DNA of 64,000 nucleotides from Geodermatophilaceae bacterium NBWT11 (GTDB lineage: Bacteria > Actinomycetota > Actinomycetes > Mycobacteriales > Geodermatophilaceae). A model generated the notes under the pieces. The model saw nothing but the letters and a program-made list of their open reading frames with translations. It did no database searches and was not told the DNA's origin. The stretch is taken from contig CP043652.1 of assembly GCA_014218215.1 (NCBI GenBank), forward strand, positions 3,534,001-3,598,000. Reading direction: 5' to 3'. A program made the translations under genes and the position numbers. Below are positions 28,758-38,312 of this stretch, in pieces; position 1 is the stretch's first letter, and the number at the start of each line of letters is the position of its first letter.

Positions 28758-29804
28758 GTGGCGCACGACGAACGCCGCCTGCAGGTGCTGCGGGCGATCG
28801 TCCAGGACTACGTGTCGACCAACGACCCGGTCGGCTCCAAGGCCCTGGCGGCCCGGTACGACCTGGGGGTCTCCCCGGCCACGATCCGCAACGACATGGC
28901 CGTGCTGGAGGAGGAGGGGTACATCACCCAGCCGCACACCAGCGCCGGCCGGGTGCCCACCGACAAGGGCTACCGGTTCTTCGTCGACCGGCTCTCGGCG
29001 GTCAAGCCGCTGTCGGCGGCGGAGAAGCGCGCGGTCGAGCGGTTCCTGGACGGCGCGCTGGACCTCGACGACGTGCTGGGCCGCACGGTCCGGCTGCTGG
29101 CCCAGCTCACCCGGAACGTCGCGGTGATCCAGTACCCGACGCTGGCCCGCTCCGCCGTCCGGCACCTGGAGGTCGTGCAGCTGGCCAGCACCCGGCTGCT
29201 GGTGGTGCTCATCACCGACACCGGCCGGGTGGAGCAGCGCTCCATCGAGGTCCCGCCGGTGCTCGACGCCCCGGCCGGGTCCGACCCGGTCGCCGAGCTG
29301 CGCACCCTGCTCAACGGGGCCTTCGTCGGCGCCAAGCTCGCCGAGGCCTCGCTGAAGGTGGCCGACCTGCTCGACACCGCCCCGCCGCACCTGCGCGGGC
29401 TGGTGGCGGCGGTCAGTGCCACCCTGGTGGAGACCCTCGTCGAGCCGGGCGAGGACCGGCTGCTCGTCGGGGGCACGGCGAACCTCGCCCGCGGGGGCGC
29501 GCTGGACTTCCCGGGCAGCCTGCGTCCGCTGCTCGAGGCGCTGGAGGAGCAGGTCGTCGTCCTCCGGTTGATGGGCGAGGTCGCGCCGAGCACCGTGCTG
29601 GTGAGCATCGGCGAGGAGAACGAGCACGAGGGGCTGACGGGCGCGTCCGTGGTCTCGGTGGGTTACGGGTCGGTCGGTGGCACCGGCGACCTGGCGCTCG
29701 GCGGGCTGGGGATCGTCGGGCCCACCCGGATGGACTACCCGGGGAACATGGCCGCGGTACGAGCCGTGGCCCGCTACGTCGGCCAACTGCTGGCCGAGAG
29801 CTGA
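28758..29804 (+). CDS. hrcA: Heat-inducible transcriptional repressor HrcA
   Basis: A 348-residue repressor of heat-shock genes that binds CIRCE and is stabilised by GroEL. The N-terminal winged helix reads [19 protein letters not shown] ... [54 protein letters not shown], all diagnostic. The C-terminal half has the HrcA effector domain ([25 protein letters not shown]). The GTG at 28758 follows GGGAGGGG with a good spacing. A CIRCE operator sits immediately upstream, so it represses itself and dnaJ. dnaJ starts 15 bp after its stop. Confidence 0.96.
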   Translation: MAHDERRLQVLRAIVQDYVSTNDPVGSKALAARYDLGVSPATIRNDMAVLEEEGYITQPHTSAGRVPTDKGYRFFVDRLSAVKPLSAAEKRAVERFLDGALDLDDVLGRTVRLLAQLTRNVAVIQYPTLARSAVRHLEVVQLASTRLLVVLITDTGRVEQRSIEVPPVLDAPAGSDPVAELRTLLNGAFVGAKLAEASLKVADLLDTAPPHLRGLVAAVSATLVETLVEPGEDRLLVGGTANLARGGALDFPGSLRPLLEALEEQVVVLRLMGEVAPSTVLVSIGEENEHEGLTGASVVSVGYGSVGGTGDLALGGLGIVGPTRMDYPGNMAAVRAVARYVGQLLAES

Positions 29805-29819
29805 GGACTGAGAAGAAGC

Positions 29820-30959
29820 ATGGCAACGGACTACTACGGCGTGCTGGACCTCTCCGCGGGGGCCAGCGACGCGGACATCAAGCGCGCGTACCGCCGCAAG
29901 GCCCGCGACCTGCACCCCGACGTCAACCCCAGCCCCGGGGCCAAGGAGGAGTTCCAGCAGGTCAGCCGGGCCTACGAGGCGCTCACCGACCCGGAGAAGC
30001 GGCGCATCGTCGACCTCGGCGGTGACCCCTTCGAGACCGGTGGCGGCGGCGGGGGCAACCCGTTCGGCGGCGGGGCCGGCTTCGGCGGTCTCGGCGACAT
30101 CATGGACGCCTTCTTCGGGGGTGGTGGCGCCACCCGCGGGCCGCGCAGCCGCACCCGGGCCGGCGGCGACGCGCTCATCCGGGTCGACCTCGACCTCGAC
30201 GAGACCGTCTTCGGCACCACCACCGACATCACCGTGGACACCGCGGTGCTGTGCACCACCTGCACCGGGGCCGGCACCGCGCCGGGCACCCACCCGCGCA
30301 CCTGCGACACCTGCGCCGGGCGCGGTGAGGTGCAGAGCGTGCAGCGCTCCTTCCTCGGCCAGGTCGTGGCCTCTCGGCCCTGCCCCACCTGCGCCGGCAC
30401 CGGCCAGGTCATCCCCGAGCCCTGCCCCCAGTGCGCCGGCGACGGCCGGGTCCGGGCCCGTCGCACCATCCCGGTGAAGATCCCCGCCGGGGTCGAGGAC
30501 GGCATGCGGATCCGGCTCTCCGGGCACGGCGAGGTCGGCCCCGGTGGCGGTCCTGCCGGCGACCTCTACGTCGAGGTGCACGAGCGCCCGCACGACGTCT
30601 TCACCCGGGACGGCGAGGACCTGCACTGCCGGGTCACCCTGCCGATGACCGCGGCCGCCCTGGGCACCACCCTGACGCTGAAGACGTTGGACGGCGACGA
30701 GCCGCTGACCGTCAAGTCCGGCACCCAGTCGGGCTCGGTGCTCACGCTGCGCGCGCACGGCGCCCCCCGGCTGCGTGCCACCGGCCGCGGCAACCTGATG
30801 GTGCACATCGACGTGCAGACGCCGACCCGGCTCGACGACGAGCAGGAGGAGCTCCTCCGCAAGCTCGCCGCCGTCCGCGGGGAGGACCACCCCGAGGCCA
30901 GCCGCGCCCAGCACAACGGGCTGTTCTCCCGGGTGCGCGACGCGTTCAACGGTCGCTGA
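29820..30959 (+). CDS. dnaJ: Molecular chaperone DnaJ (DnaJ2 type)
   Basis: DnaJ stimulates the DnaK ATPase and delivers unfolded clients. The J domain has [33 protein letters not shown] with the essential HPD. A Gly-rich segment follows ([16 protein letters not shown]), then four zinc-finger repeats [24 protein letters not shown] and CPQCAGDG. The C-terminal client-binding domains follow ([20 protein letters not shown]). Length is 379 residues. It is the second actinobacterial DnaJ, located behind hrcA and under the same CIRCE control; the other copy usually sits in the dnaK operon. Confidence 0.96.
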   Translation: MATDYYGVLDLSAGASDADIKRAYRRKARDLHPDVNPSPGAKEEFQQVSRAYEALTDPEKRRIVDLGGDPFETGGGGGGNPFGGGAGFGGLGDIMDAFFGGGGATRGPRSRTRAGGDALIRVDLDLDETVFGTTTDITVDTAVLCTTCTGAGTAPGTHPRTCDTCAGRGEVQSVQRSFLGQVVASRPCPTCAGTGQVIPEPCPQCAGDGRVRARRTIPVKIPAGVEDGMRIRLSGHGEVGPGGGPAGDLYVEVHERPHDVFTRDGEDLHCRVTLPMTAAALGTTLTLKTLDGDEPLTVKSGTQSGSVLTLRAHGAPRLRATGRGNLMVHIDVQTPTRLDDEQEELLRKLAAVRGEDHPEASRAQHNGLFSRVRDAFNGR

Positions 30960-30961
30960 GC

Positions 30962-31729
30962 ATGAGCGAGGTCGTCACCGACACCGCCGTACCGCCGCTG
31001 GACGGCACCCCGCTGTTCCTGCTCGACGCCCTGCCCGAGACGCCCGAGGTGCTGGTCGACGGCGGCGAGGGCCGGCACGCCGTCGAGGTGCTCCGGCTGG
31101 TCGCCGGTGAGCGGGTCCGGGTCGGGGACGGCGAGGGCACCCTGGTCGAGGGCGTCGTGGTCGCAGCCGGGCCGGCCGGTCTGCGGGTCGAGGTCACCGC
31201 CCGCCACGAGGTGCCCGCACCGCAGCCGGAGCTGGTGCTGGTGCAGGCGCTGCCCAAGGGCGACCGCGGCCCGCTGGCCGTGGAGCTGGCCACCGAGCTG
31301 GGGGTCGACCGGATCGTGCCGTGGTCGGCGTCCCGGTGTGTGACGAAGTGGCGGGAGGACCGGGTCGACAAGGGCCTGGCCAAGTGGCGCTCGGCGGCCC
31401 GGATGGCCAGCAAGCAGGCCCGCCGTCCGCGGGTGCCGGTGGTCACCGACCCGATGACCACCCGCCAGGTCTGCGGCCTGCTCGGTGACGTCGACCTGTC
31501 GCTGGTGCTGCACGAGCAGGCCACCCGGCGGTTCTCCGCCATCGACGTCCCCAGCACCGGGGCGGTCGCGGTGATCGTGGGCCCCGAGGGGGGCATCTCC
31601 GACGGCGAGGCGGTGGCCTTCCGGGCCTCCGGCGCGGTGGTCGTCCGGCTCGGGGACGAGGTGCTGCGCACCTCGACCGCCGGGGCCGCCGCGCTGGCCG
31701 CGCTGGCAGCCCGCACCCGCTGGAGCTAG
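30962..31729 (+). CDS. rsmE: 16S rRNA (uracil(1498)-N(3))-methyltransferase
   Basis: RsmE is a SPOUT-class methyltransferase that makes m3U1498 in 16S rRNA. The N-terminal PUA-like domain has [26 protein letters not shown]; the catalytic SPOUT part reads KGDRGPLAVELATELGVDRIVPWSASRCVTKW and the SAM-binding knot VIVGPEGGISDGEAVAF ... VVRLGDEVLRTSTAGAAALAAL. Length is 255 residues. ATG 30962 lies two bases after the dnaJ stop, so the genes are coupled, as in mycobacteria. The stop is TAG and lies inside the first copy of a 20-bp direct repeat (31719-31738). Confidence 0.95.
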   Translation: MSEVVTDTAVPPLDGTPLFLLDALPETPEVLVDGGEGRHAVEVLRLVAGERVRVGDGEGTLVEGVVVAAGPAGLRVEVTARHEVPAPQPELVLVQALPKGDRGPLAVELATELGVDRIVPWSASRCVTKWREDRVDKGLAKWRSAARMASKQARRPRVPVVTDPMTTRQVCGLLGDVDLSLVLHEQATRRFSAIDVPSTGAVAVIVGPEGGISDGEAVAFRASGAVVVRLGDEVLRTSTAGAAALAALAARTRWS

Positions 31730-31738
31730 CGGACCGCC
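31719..31738. repeat. 20-bp direct repeat, left copy
   Basis: GCTGGAGCTAGCGGACCGCC. It covers the last codons and TAG stop of rsmE. A perfect second copy lies at 32462-32481, where it covers the antisense 3' end and TAG stop of the phosphonate permease gene. The two copies bracket the lower-GC lipoprotein segment. Confidence 0.9.
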
Positions 31739-32461
31739 CTTCGGGTACGCGCGCTTCGGGTGCTCATCGCCGGGACTCGGAGGTCAACCACCCTCGCAGA
31801 TGGGCGTTCCGTCGGGGAGGACGTCACACGAGATGACCGGGTAGTCGGGCTCGGTGGCCTCCGGCTCGTACTCGGTCTCGTTGACGTCGGCCACGCCGTT
31901 GTCGTTCAGGTCGGAGCCTGGGCCGAAGCACTCCTCGATGGAAGCTGTGCCCTGAGCACAGGCGCTCTCCAGGCCGTCGGTGACGTACCCGTCGTCGAAG
32001 TCACCCTCGTCGTCGGACGAAGACGCGGCGGCCTCTTCGGCCGCAGCCTGCTCTTCAGCCTCGGCTCGGGCGGCTGCTTCGTCGGCCAGGCGCTGGCTCT
32101 CGGCGGCCGCAGCGTCGGCGGCAGCCTGAACCGCAGCCGCTTCCTGGAGGTCCACAGCCTGACCCGAACTGATCTCCTCCTCGACTGCCATCCCGGACGG
32201 GCCCACGAAGACAGGGGTCACGGCAGGTGGCGAAGCCGCCTCGATGGACGCCGCCGGTTGACCGGAGCAAGCCGAGAGCACAACAGCTGTTCCGGCCACG
32301 GCAAGCGAGTAGATGGTCTTGCGCACAGTGCTGCCCCGTGTTCACCAGTGGATGTCGGCGTCACTGTGTGCTGCTGCGCGGCGCGGGTCAAGTACTGCAG
32401 TGTCTCGATACTCAGATGGGTGACCGGCTCTCTCAACCGCGTGTCGCACGCCCCTGAGGTA
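31739..32461. mobile_element. Lower-GC insert between 20-bp direct repeats
   Basis: A 723-bp segment carrying one gene (the lipoprotein at 31784-32326) and its promoter region, visibly lower in GC than its neighbours. Perfect 20-bp repeats flank it, and each flanking gene keeps its stop codon within its own copy, as expected if the segment was inserted at a point where the two convergent TAG codons overlapped (GCTAGC). No transposase, integrase or clear terminal inverted repeat is present, so the mechanism is unknown. Confidence 0.5.
31784..32326 (-). CDS. Secreted lipoprotein with Ala/Glu coiled coil and an EF-hand-like loop
   Basis: A 180-residue lipoprotein. The signal peptide MRKTIYSLAVAGTAVVLSAC ends in the lipobox LSAC. 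Residues about 65-105 are an Ala/Glu-rich, probably coiled-coil stretch (QEAAAVQAAADAAAAESQRL, then more Ala/Glu). An acidic segment (SSSDDEGDFDDGY) precedes the 12-residue loop DLNDNGVADVNE, which matches the EF-hand calcium-loop pattern D-x-N-x-N-G-x-x-D-x-x-E. Four cysteines follow the lipid-attachment site, two on each side of the loop (SACAQG, EECFGP; ISCDVL, PICEGG), so disulfides are possible. The codon use and lower GC differ from neighbours. It lies between 20-bp direct repeats. Family unknown to me; a calcium-dependent surface protein is a guess. Start GTG at 32326. Confidence 0.75.
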   Translation of the reverse strand: MRKTIYSLAVAGTAVVLSACSGQPAASIEAASPPAVTPVFVGPSGMAVEEEISSGQAVDLQEAAAVQAAADAAAAESQRLADEAAARAEAEEQAAAEEAAASSSDDEGDFDDGYVTDGLESACAQGTASIEECFGPGSDLNDNGVADVNETEYEPEATEPDYPVISCDVLPDGTPICEGG

Positions 32462-32481
32462 GCTGGAGCTAGCGGACCGCC
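32462..32481. repeat. 20-bp direct repeat, right copy
   Basis: Second perfect copy of GCTGGAGCTAGCGGACCGCC. It contains the antisense TAG stop of the permease gene (CTA at 32469-32471). Bases on both sides of the two copies differ, so the repeat is exactly 20 bp. Confidence 0.9.
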
Positions 32482-34064
32482 TCCCGCGCGCGGGCACTGA
32501 CCAGGTCGACGGCCCAGGTCAGCAGCACCATCGCGGCCAGCACGGTGGCCACGGCCGGCCAGTCGAACGAGGAGATCTCGGCCGACAGCAGGACCCCGAT
32601 GCCGCCGGCGCCGAGGAGCCCGACCAGGGTCGCGTCGCGGATGGCGACCTCCCACCGGTAGAGCGCGAACGCCAGCACCGGACCGACCGCCCGGGGGGCG
32701 GTGCCCACCAGCCACGCCCCGGCGGGCCGGGCGCCCAGCGCGGTGAGCGCGGCCCGGGGGCGCGGGTCGAGGGACTCGGTGGCCTCGGCGGTCAGCCGGC
32801 CCAGCACGCCCAGGGTGTAGACGCCCAGCGCCAGGGCCCCGGGCAGCACGCCGGGCAGGAACACGAACAGCAGCACCAGCGCCCAGACCGGCGGCGGCAC
32901 CGCGCGCAGCAGCACCAGCGCGAGCCGGACGACGACCCCGGCCGCCCGCCGGCCGATCCCCGCCTCGGGGCCGGGGTGGGCGGCGAGCCCGGCCAGCGCG
33001 ACCGACCCGACCAGGGCCACCGCGATCGCGACCACCGACATCTGCACGGTGTCCACCGAGAGCACCAGCACCCGCCGCAGCAGGTCGCCGTCGGTGGCGG
33101 GCGGCCACGCGGCACCCAGCACGTAGCCCAGCTGCTCTCGGGCCCGCGGGCCGACGAGGGTGGCCGCGTCCAGGGCCAGGTACCAGGCCGACCAGCCGAT
33201 GAGGGCGACCGTGCCCAGCACCGCCCCGGTGACCACCGGGTCGCGGCGGAGCACCCCGGCCGCGGCGGGCACGGGGGAGGCCACCCGGCGGCGCACCGAC
33301 CGGCCGGCCACGTCGGCCAGCAGGCAGAGCCCCGCGATCGCGTAGACCGCCGTCCACACCTGGGGCCAGCGCAACGAGGAGAACGACAGCAGCAGCTCGT
33401 AGCCCAGCCCGCCGGCCCCGATGAGCCCCAGGACGACGGCCGAGCGCACCGCGCACTCCACCCGGTAGAAGGCGTAGGACAGCAGCCCGCCCGACGCCGC
33501 GGGCAGCAGCCCGTAGACCACCGCGGTCGTGCGGGTGGCACCCGCGGCACGCAGCGCGTCGTGGCTGCCGCGGGGCACCTCGTCGACCAGGTCGGCGAAC
33601 ACCCTGGCGGTCACGGCGCCGTACGGGATGCCGATGGCCAGCACGCCCACCCAGGGGTCCAGCCCCAGCACGTTCACCAGCAGCAGGCCCCAGACGGCCT
33701 CGTGCAGCCCGCGGGGCACGGCCAGCGCGCCACGGGTGAGCGTCCACCCCAGGCGCCGTCGTCCCCACGTGGTGCGGGCGACGGCCACGGCACCGAGCGC
33801 GCCCAGCGCGAGAGCCAGCCCGGCGCCGAGTGCGGCGTAGGCGACGGTGACCAGCGCGGCCCGGGCGAGCACGACCAGCAGGTCGGCGTCCAGCGCGGGG
33901 TGGAGGGCGCCGACGGCGAACCGGCCGAACTGGGCCAGGCCGGCCGGGTTGAGCACCTCGCCGGAGAAGACACCCGCCCCAGCGAGCGACCAGGCCAGCA
34001 CGACCAGCGCACCGACCCCCCACGTCCACCGCCGCCGGTCCCGGCGCAGTGCCGGAGCGGTCAC
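32469..34064 (-). CDS. Phosphonate-type ABC transporter permease, fused double PhnE
   Basis: A 531-residue membrane protein made of two PhnE-like halves (about residues 1-265 and 266-531). Each half has the binding-protein-dependent transport loop: first EVPRGSHDALRAAGATRTTAVVYGLLP, second ESLDPRPRAALTALGARPAGAWLVGTAP, each followed by YRVECAVRSAVVLGLIGAGGLGYELL or YRWEVAIRDATLVGLLGAGGIGVLL. Tandem fusion lets one polypeptide form the channel. GTG 34064 overlaps the stop of the ATPase gene. It works with the ATPase and binding protein upstream to import a phosphonate, phosphite or similar anion; no phosphonate-degrading genes are nearby. It ends in TAG inside the right 20-bp repeat. Confidence 0.88.
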   Translation of the reverse strand: MTAPALRRDRRRWTWGVGALVVLAWSLAGAGVFSGEVLNPAGLAQFGRFAVGALHPALDADLLVVLARAALVTVAYAALGAGLALALGALGAVAVARTTWGRRRLGWTLTRGALAVPRGLHEAVWGLLLVNVLGLDPWVGVLAIGIPYGAVTARVFADLVDEVPRGSHDALRAAGATRTTAVVYGLLPAASGGLLSYAFYRVECAVRSAVVLGLIGAGGLGYELLLSFSSLRWPQVWTAVYAIAGLCLLADVAGRSVRRRVASPVPAAAGVLRRDPVVTGAVLGTVALIGWSAWYLALDAATLVGPRAREQLGYVLGAAWPPATDGDLLRRVLVLSVDTVQMSVVAIAVALVGSVALAGLAAHPGPEAGIGRRAAGVVVRLALVLLRAVPPPVWALVLLFVFLPGVLPGALALGVYTLGVLGRLTAEATESLDPRPRAALTALGARPAGAWLVGTAPRAVGPVLAFALYRWEVAIRDATLVGLLGAGGIGVLLSAEISSFDWPAVATVLAAMVLLTWAVDLVSARAREAVR

Positions 34065-34807
34065 CGGGTCACGCCGTAGAACGCCTCCAGGGCGGGCAGG
34101 GTCAGCTCGGTCGCGGGGGCGTCGAGCACCACCCGGCCGGCGGCCAGCCCGACCACCCGGTCGCAGTGCCGCAGCGCCAGCGCCGGGTCGTGCAGGCAGA
34201 CCACCAGCGCACCCCCGGTGTCGGCGGCGAGCTCACCCAGCAGCTCCAGCGCGGTGTCGGCCAGCGCGGGGTCCAGGGCGGAGGCCGGCTCGTCGGCGAG
34301 CACCAGCTCCGGGCGCTGCACCAGCACCCGGGCCAGTGCCACCCGCTGCTGCTGCCCCCCGGACAGCCGCTCGGTGCGGTCGTAGACCCGGTCGGCCAGC
34401 CCCACCCGGTCCAGGGCGGCGACCACCTCCCCGACCCCCTGCGGTCGGACCAGCGACCAGGCCGCACGGCCGGCCGACCAGCGGCCCAACCGGCCGGCGT
34501 TGACGTTGTGCACGACCCGCAGCGGTCCGACCAGCTCCAGGTGCTGGTGCACCGTGCCGACCCGGGCGCGCAGCCGGCGCAGCGCGGCACTGGTCAGCCC
34601 GGCGGGGTCGGTGCCGAGCACCTGCACCCCCCCGGCCGTGGGGACGACGCTGCCGTTGGCGACGGCGAGCAGCGTGGACTTGCCGGCCCCGGACGCCCCC
34701 ACCACCGCCACCCGCTCACCGGCGCGGACCGTGAGGTCCACACCGGCGAGCGCGGTGGTGCGGCCGAGGGTGACCGTGACCTCGTCCAGCTGCAGGACGG
34801 CGGTCAG
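34061..34807 (-). CDS. Phosphonate-type ABC transporter ATP-binding protein (PhnC-like)
   Basis: About 248 residues. Walker A is VVGASGAGKSTLLAVANG, the signature LSGGQQQRVALARVLVQRP and Walker B LVLADEPASALDP, with PhnC-like spacing (VGTVHQHLELVGPLRVVHNVNAGRLG, a typical PhnC segment). It powers the permease encoded next, whose start overlaps its stop. No ATG, GTG or TTG exists in frame near the conserved start; candidates are CTG at 34807 or 34795, both just after the upstream binding-protein stop. Either a CTG start with translational coupling or a small sequence error explains this. Confidence 0.85.
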   Translation of the reverse strand: MTAVLQLDEVTVTLGRTTALAGVDLTVRAGERVAVVGASGAGKSTLLAVANGSVVPTAGGVQVLGTDPAGLTSAALRRLRARVGTVHQHLELVGPLRVVHNVNAGRLGRWSAGRAAWSLVRPQGVGEVVAALDRVGLADRVYDRTERLSGGQQQRVALARVLVQRPELVLADEPASALDPALADTALELLGELAADTGGALVVCLHDPALALRHCDRVVGLAAGRVVLDAPATELTLPALEAFYGVTR

Positions 34808-35691
34808 TTCACCAGCCCCAGGTCGCGGCCGATCTCCTCGATCTGGTCGTAGTTCGCGGCCTCGGTCGGGATGAACGACCCGGCGCCGAACAGCTCGAGC
34901 ACCTCGTCGTCGACGGGCAGCCCGGTGAGCCAGTCGAGCACCCGGTCGGGGAGGTCGTCCCCGACCCGGTCGACCGCCTGCGGGCCGAGCAGCCAGTGGT
35001 AGTCGTGGTAGCCGGGGCTGCGGGCGTACAGCACGACGGCGGGGTCGACGGTGCCCTCGGCCTGCCGGGAGGTCCAGACCTGCTCGTTGAGCACGCCGGC
35101 CTGGTAGCTGCCGGAGGCGACCAGGGCCAGCGTCGCGTCGTGCGAGCCGGAGAAGCCGGGTCCACCCGGGAAGCCCTGCGGGTCGACCCCGGCCTCCTGC
35201 AGGTAGTACGCGGGCATCAGCCGACCCGACGTCGAGGTCTCGCTGCCGTAGGTGAACCGCAGCGGCGCCAGCGGGGCGAGGTCGTCGGACGGCGCCAGCC
35301 CGGTCGCGGCGTTGACCACGAAGACGGAGTGGAAGTCCTCGTCGATGTCGCGCTGGGCGACCGGGACGGCGCCAGGGGTCTGCAGCCGGGCCTGCACGCC
35401 GGTCAGGCCGCCGAACCACACCAGGTCGAGGTCGCCGGTGCGGAAGAGCGAGACGGCCGCGGCGTAGTCGGTGACCGGCTCGTAGGCGACGTCGAGGTCC
35501 AGGGCGGCCGAGGCGGAGTCGGCGACGGCGCCGTAGAGGCGGGCGAGCACCTCGGGGTCCTGGTCGGGGATCGCGCTGATGGTCAGCGACCCGCGGGAGC
35601 TGCTGGAGACGGGGGACTCGCGCCCTCCGCAGGCCGCGAGGGCGGCGGTGAGGGCGAGGCCGGTGCCGGCGAGGAAGGAGCGACGGTTCAC
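34804..35691 (-). CDS. Phosphate/phosphite/phosphonate ABC transporter substrate-binding protein
   Basis: A 295-residue secreted lipoprotein of the PhnD type. The leader VNRRSFLAGTGLALTAALAAC has a twin-arginine pair and a lipobox (LAAC), so Tat-dependent lipoprotein export is likely. The fold carries ISAIPDQDPEVLARLYGAVAD, the ligand-site region DLDLVWFGGLTGVQARLQTPGAVPVAQ and GSETSTSGRLMPAYYLQEAGVDPQ, all typical. It delivers substrate to the two transporter genes downstream. GTG 35691 is used; an upstream start at 35733 would spoil the leader. The exact anion is not deducible. Confidence 0.88.
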   Translation of the reverse strand: MNRRSFLAGTGLALTAALAACGGRESPVSSSSRGSLTISAIPDQDPEVLARLYGAVADSASAALDLDVAYEPVTDYAAAVSLFRTGDLDLVWFGGLTGVQARLQTPGAVPVAQRDIDEDFHSVFVVNAATGLAPSDDLAPLAPLRFTYGSETSTSGRLMPAYYLQEAGVDPQGFPGGPGFSGSHDATLALVASGSYQAGVLNEQVWTSRQAEGTVDPAVVLYARSPGYHDYHWLLGPQAVDRVGDDLPDRVLDWLTGLPVDDEVLELFGAGSFIPTEAANYDQIEEIGRDLGLVN

Positions 35692-35842
35692 GAGAGCGGG
35701 ACCACCCGACCGGGCGGCGCGGTGCACGGTCACTACGACCGACCGGTGGGACGTGGGGGAGCGGGCGTGGTCACGGTGCCTCCTGCGGGGGTGGGGGTGT
35801 GGGTCCCATCCTCCGGGCTGGCGCCGTCCGCTGCCCGGTCCC

Positions 35843-35848
35843 TAGGGT
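35843..35848 (+). promoter_or_regulatory. Putative -10 of a leaderless hinT transcript
   Basis: TAGGGT fits TANNNT and ends eight bases before the GTG at 35857, with no Shine-Dalgarno sequence between. Same layout as degV, comEA, comEC and dusB. Confidence 0.35.
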
Positions 35849-35856
35849 CCGGGCCT

Positions 35857-36216
35857 GTGACCGACTGCCTGTTCTGCCGCATGGTCGCCGGGGAGATCCC
35901 CGCCGACGTCGTCCACGAGACCGACCGGACGTTCGCCTTCCGGGACATCAACCCGCAGGCGCCCACCCACGTGCTGGTGATCCCGAAGGACCACCACGCC
36001 ACCGCGGGCCTGCTGGTCGGCGCCGACCCGGGCCTGCTGGCCGAGGTGGTCGCCGCCGCGCACGCCGTCGCCGTGCAGGAGGGGCTGGCCACCGCGGACG
36101 GCGCGGAACCCGGCTACCGGCTGGTCGCCAACACCGGCCCCGCCGCCGGGCAGAGCGTGCACCACGTGCACCTGCACGTCCTGGGCGGCCGCGACCTGGC
36201 CTGGCCCCCCGGCTGA
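35857..36216 (+). CDS. HIT family nucleotide hydrolase (HinT)
   Basis: A 119-residue purine nucleoside phosphoramidase. The start VTDCLFCRMVAGEIPADVV and the histidine triad HHVHLHVLGG are diagnostic; RDINPQAPTHVLVIPKDHH is typical of Hint proteins. It cleaves AMP-lysine-type phosphoramidates. The GTG at 35857 follows a -10-like element, so the mRNA may be leaderless. In mycobacteria the phoH neighbourhood also holds a HIT gene. It is divergent from the phosphonate-type transporter operon. Confidence 0.93.
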   Translation: MTDCLFCRMVAGEIPADVVHETDRTFAFRDINPQAPTHVLVIPKDHHATAGLLVGADPGLLAEVVAAAHAVAVQEGLATADGAEPGYRLVANTGPAAGQSVHHVHLHVLGGRDLAWPPG

Positions 36217-36245
36217 GCACCCCGGGCGGGTGTCACGATGCGCGG

Positions 36246-37097
36246 GTGACCGAGAGCAGCGCAGCCCCCGCCACCCCGTCCACCCCGTCGCCCGGTGTCC
36301 GGATCGAGCGGGACGGCGACGTCGCCGTCCTCGTGCTGGACGACCCGCCGCTGAACCTCTTCCACGACTCCACGTTCGACGCGCTGGAGACCTGCGTGGA
36401 CGAGCTGGCCGAGCTCACCGCGCCGGGACGGGCCGACCGGGCGCGGGCGGTGCTCGTGCGTGCCGAGGGGAAGATCGTCTCCGGCGGGGTGGACGTGCAG
36501 CTGTTCTCCGACATCGCGAACGGCCCCGACCCCACGGCCGTCGGCGGCTGGCTGTGGAAGCGGCTGCTGCGCACCGTGCAGACGCTGGAGGACCTCCCCG
36601 TCCCCACCGTGTTCGCCGCGCACGGGCTCACGCTGACCGCGGCGTTCGAGCTGGCGCTGGCCTGCGACGTGCTGCTGGCCACTGAGAAGGCGTCCTTCGG
36701 GCTGGTCGAGATCGTCGTGGGGCTGACCCCCTCGATGGGCGGGCCGCAGCGGCTGGCCGAGCGGGCCGGCACCGCCCGGGCCAAGGAGCTGGTGTTCACC
36801 GGCGACCGGTACGACGCCGCGACCCTGCAGACCTGGGGCGTGGTCAACCGGGTGCTGCCGGTGGAGGGCTTCGCCGAGGCCGCGCGGGACTTCACCCGCC
36901 GGGTCGCCGCCGGCCCGACCGTGGCGCACGCGGCCACCAAGACCCTGGTCGCGACGGCGGCCCGGGAGGGCGTGCGGGCCGCCGACGCCGTCGTCCCCGC
37001 GGTGTCCGGTGCGCTCTTCGGGACCGCGGACCTGCGCGGTGCGGTCGCCTCCTTCCTGACCGACGGTCCCGGGAAGGCCACCCACCAGGGCCGGTGA
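36246..37097 (+). CDS. Enoyl-CoA hydratase/isomerase family protein
   Basis: A 283-residue crotonase-fold protein. Motifs: VAVLVLDDPPLNLFHDSTFDALE, the oxyanion-hole parts KIVSGGVDVQLF and TVFAAHGLTLTAAFELALACDVLLATE, and SFGLVEIVVGLTPSMGGPQRLAERAG. FELALACD and the GLTP segment suggest a working CoA-ester enzyme, though which (hydratase, isomerase or other) is unclear. GTG 36246. It lies 30 bp after hinT and 88 bp before phoH; the link is not obvious. It is only distantly like the crotonase gene at 19838. Confidence 0.85.
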   Translation: MTESSAAPATPSTPSPGVRIERDGDVAVLVLDDPPLNLFHDSTFDALETCVDELAELTAPGRADRARAVLVRAEGKIVSGGVDVQLFSDIANGPDPTAVGGWLWKRLLRTVQTLEDLPVPTVFAAHGLTLTAAFELALACDVLLATEKASFGLVEIVVGLTPSMGGPQRLAERAGTARAKELVFTGDRYDAATLQTWGVVNRVLPVEGFAEAARDFTRRVAAGPTVAHAATKTLVATAAREGVRAADAVVPAVSGALFGTADLRGAVASFLTDGPGKATHQGR

Positions 37098-37185
37098 GTG
37101 GCGGAAGTGGGGAGCCCCGGACCCGTCGCGCGGGTACGCTCGCTGCGTTCCCACCCCCGTCGCAGGAAGGCAGGGTCGAGCGTTC

Positions 37186-38310
<1,125 letters not shown>

Positions 38311-38312
38311 CC

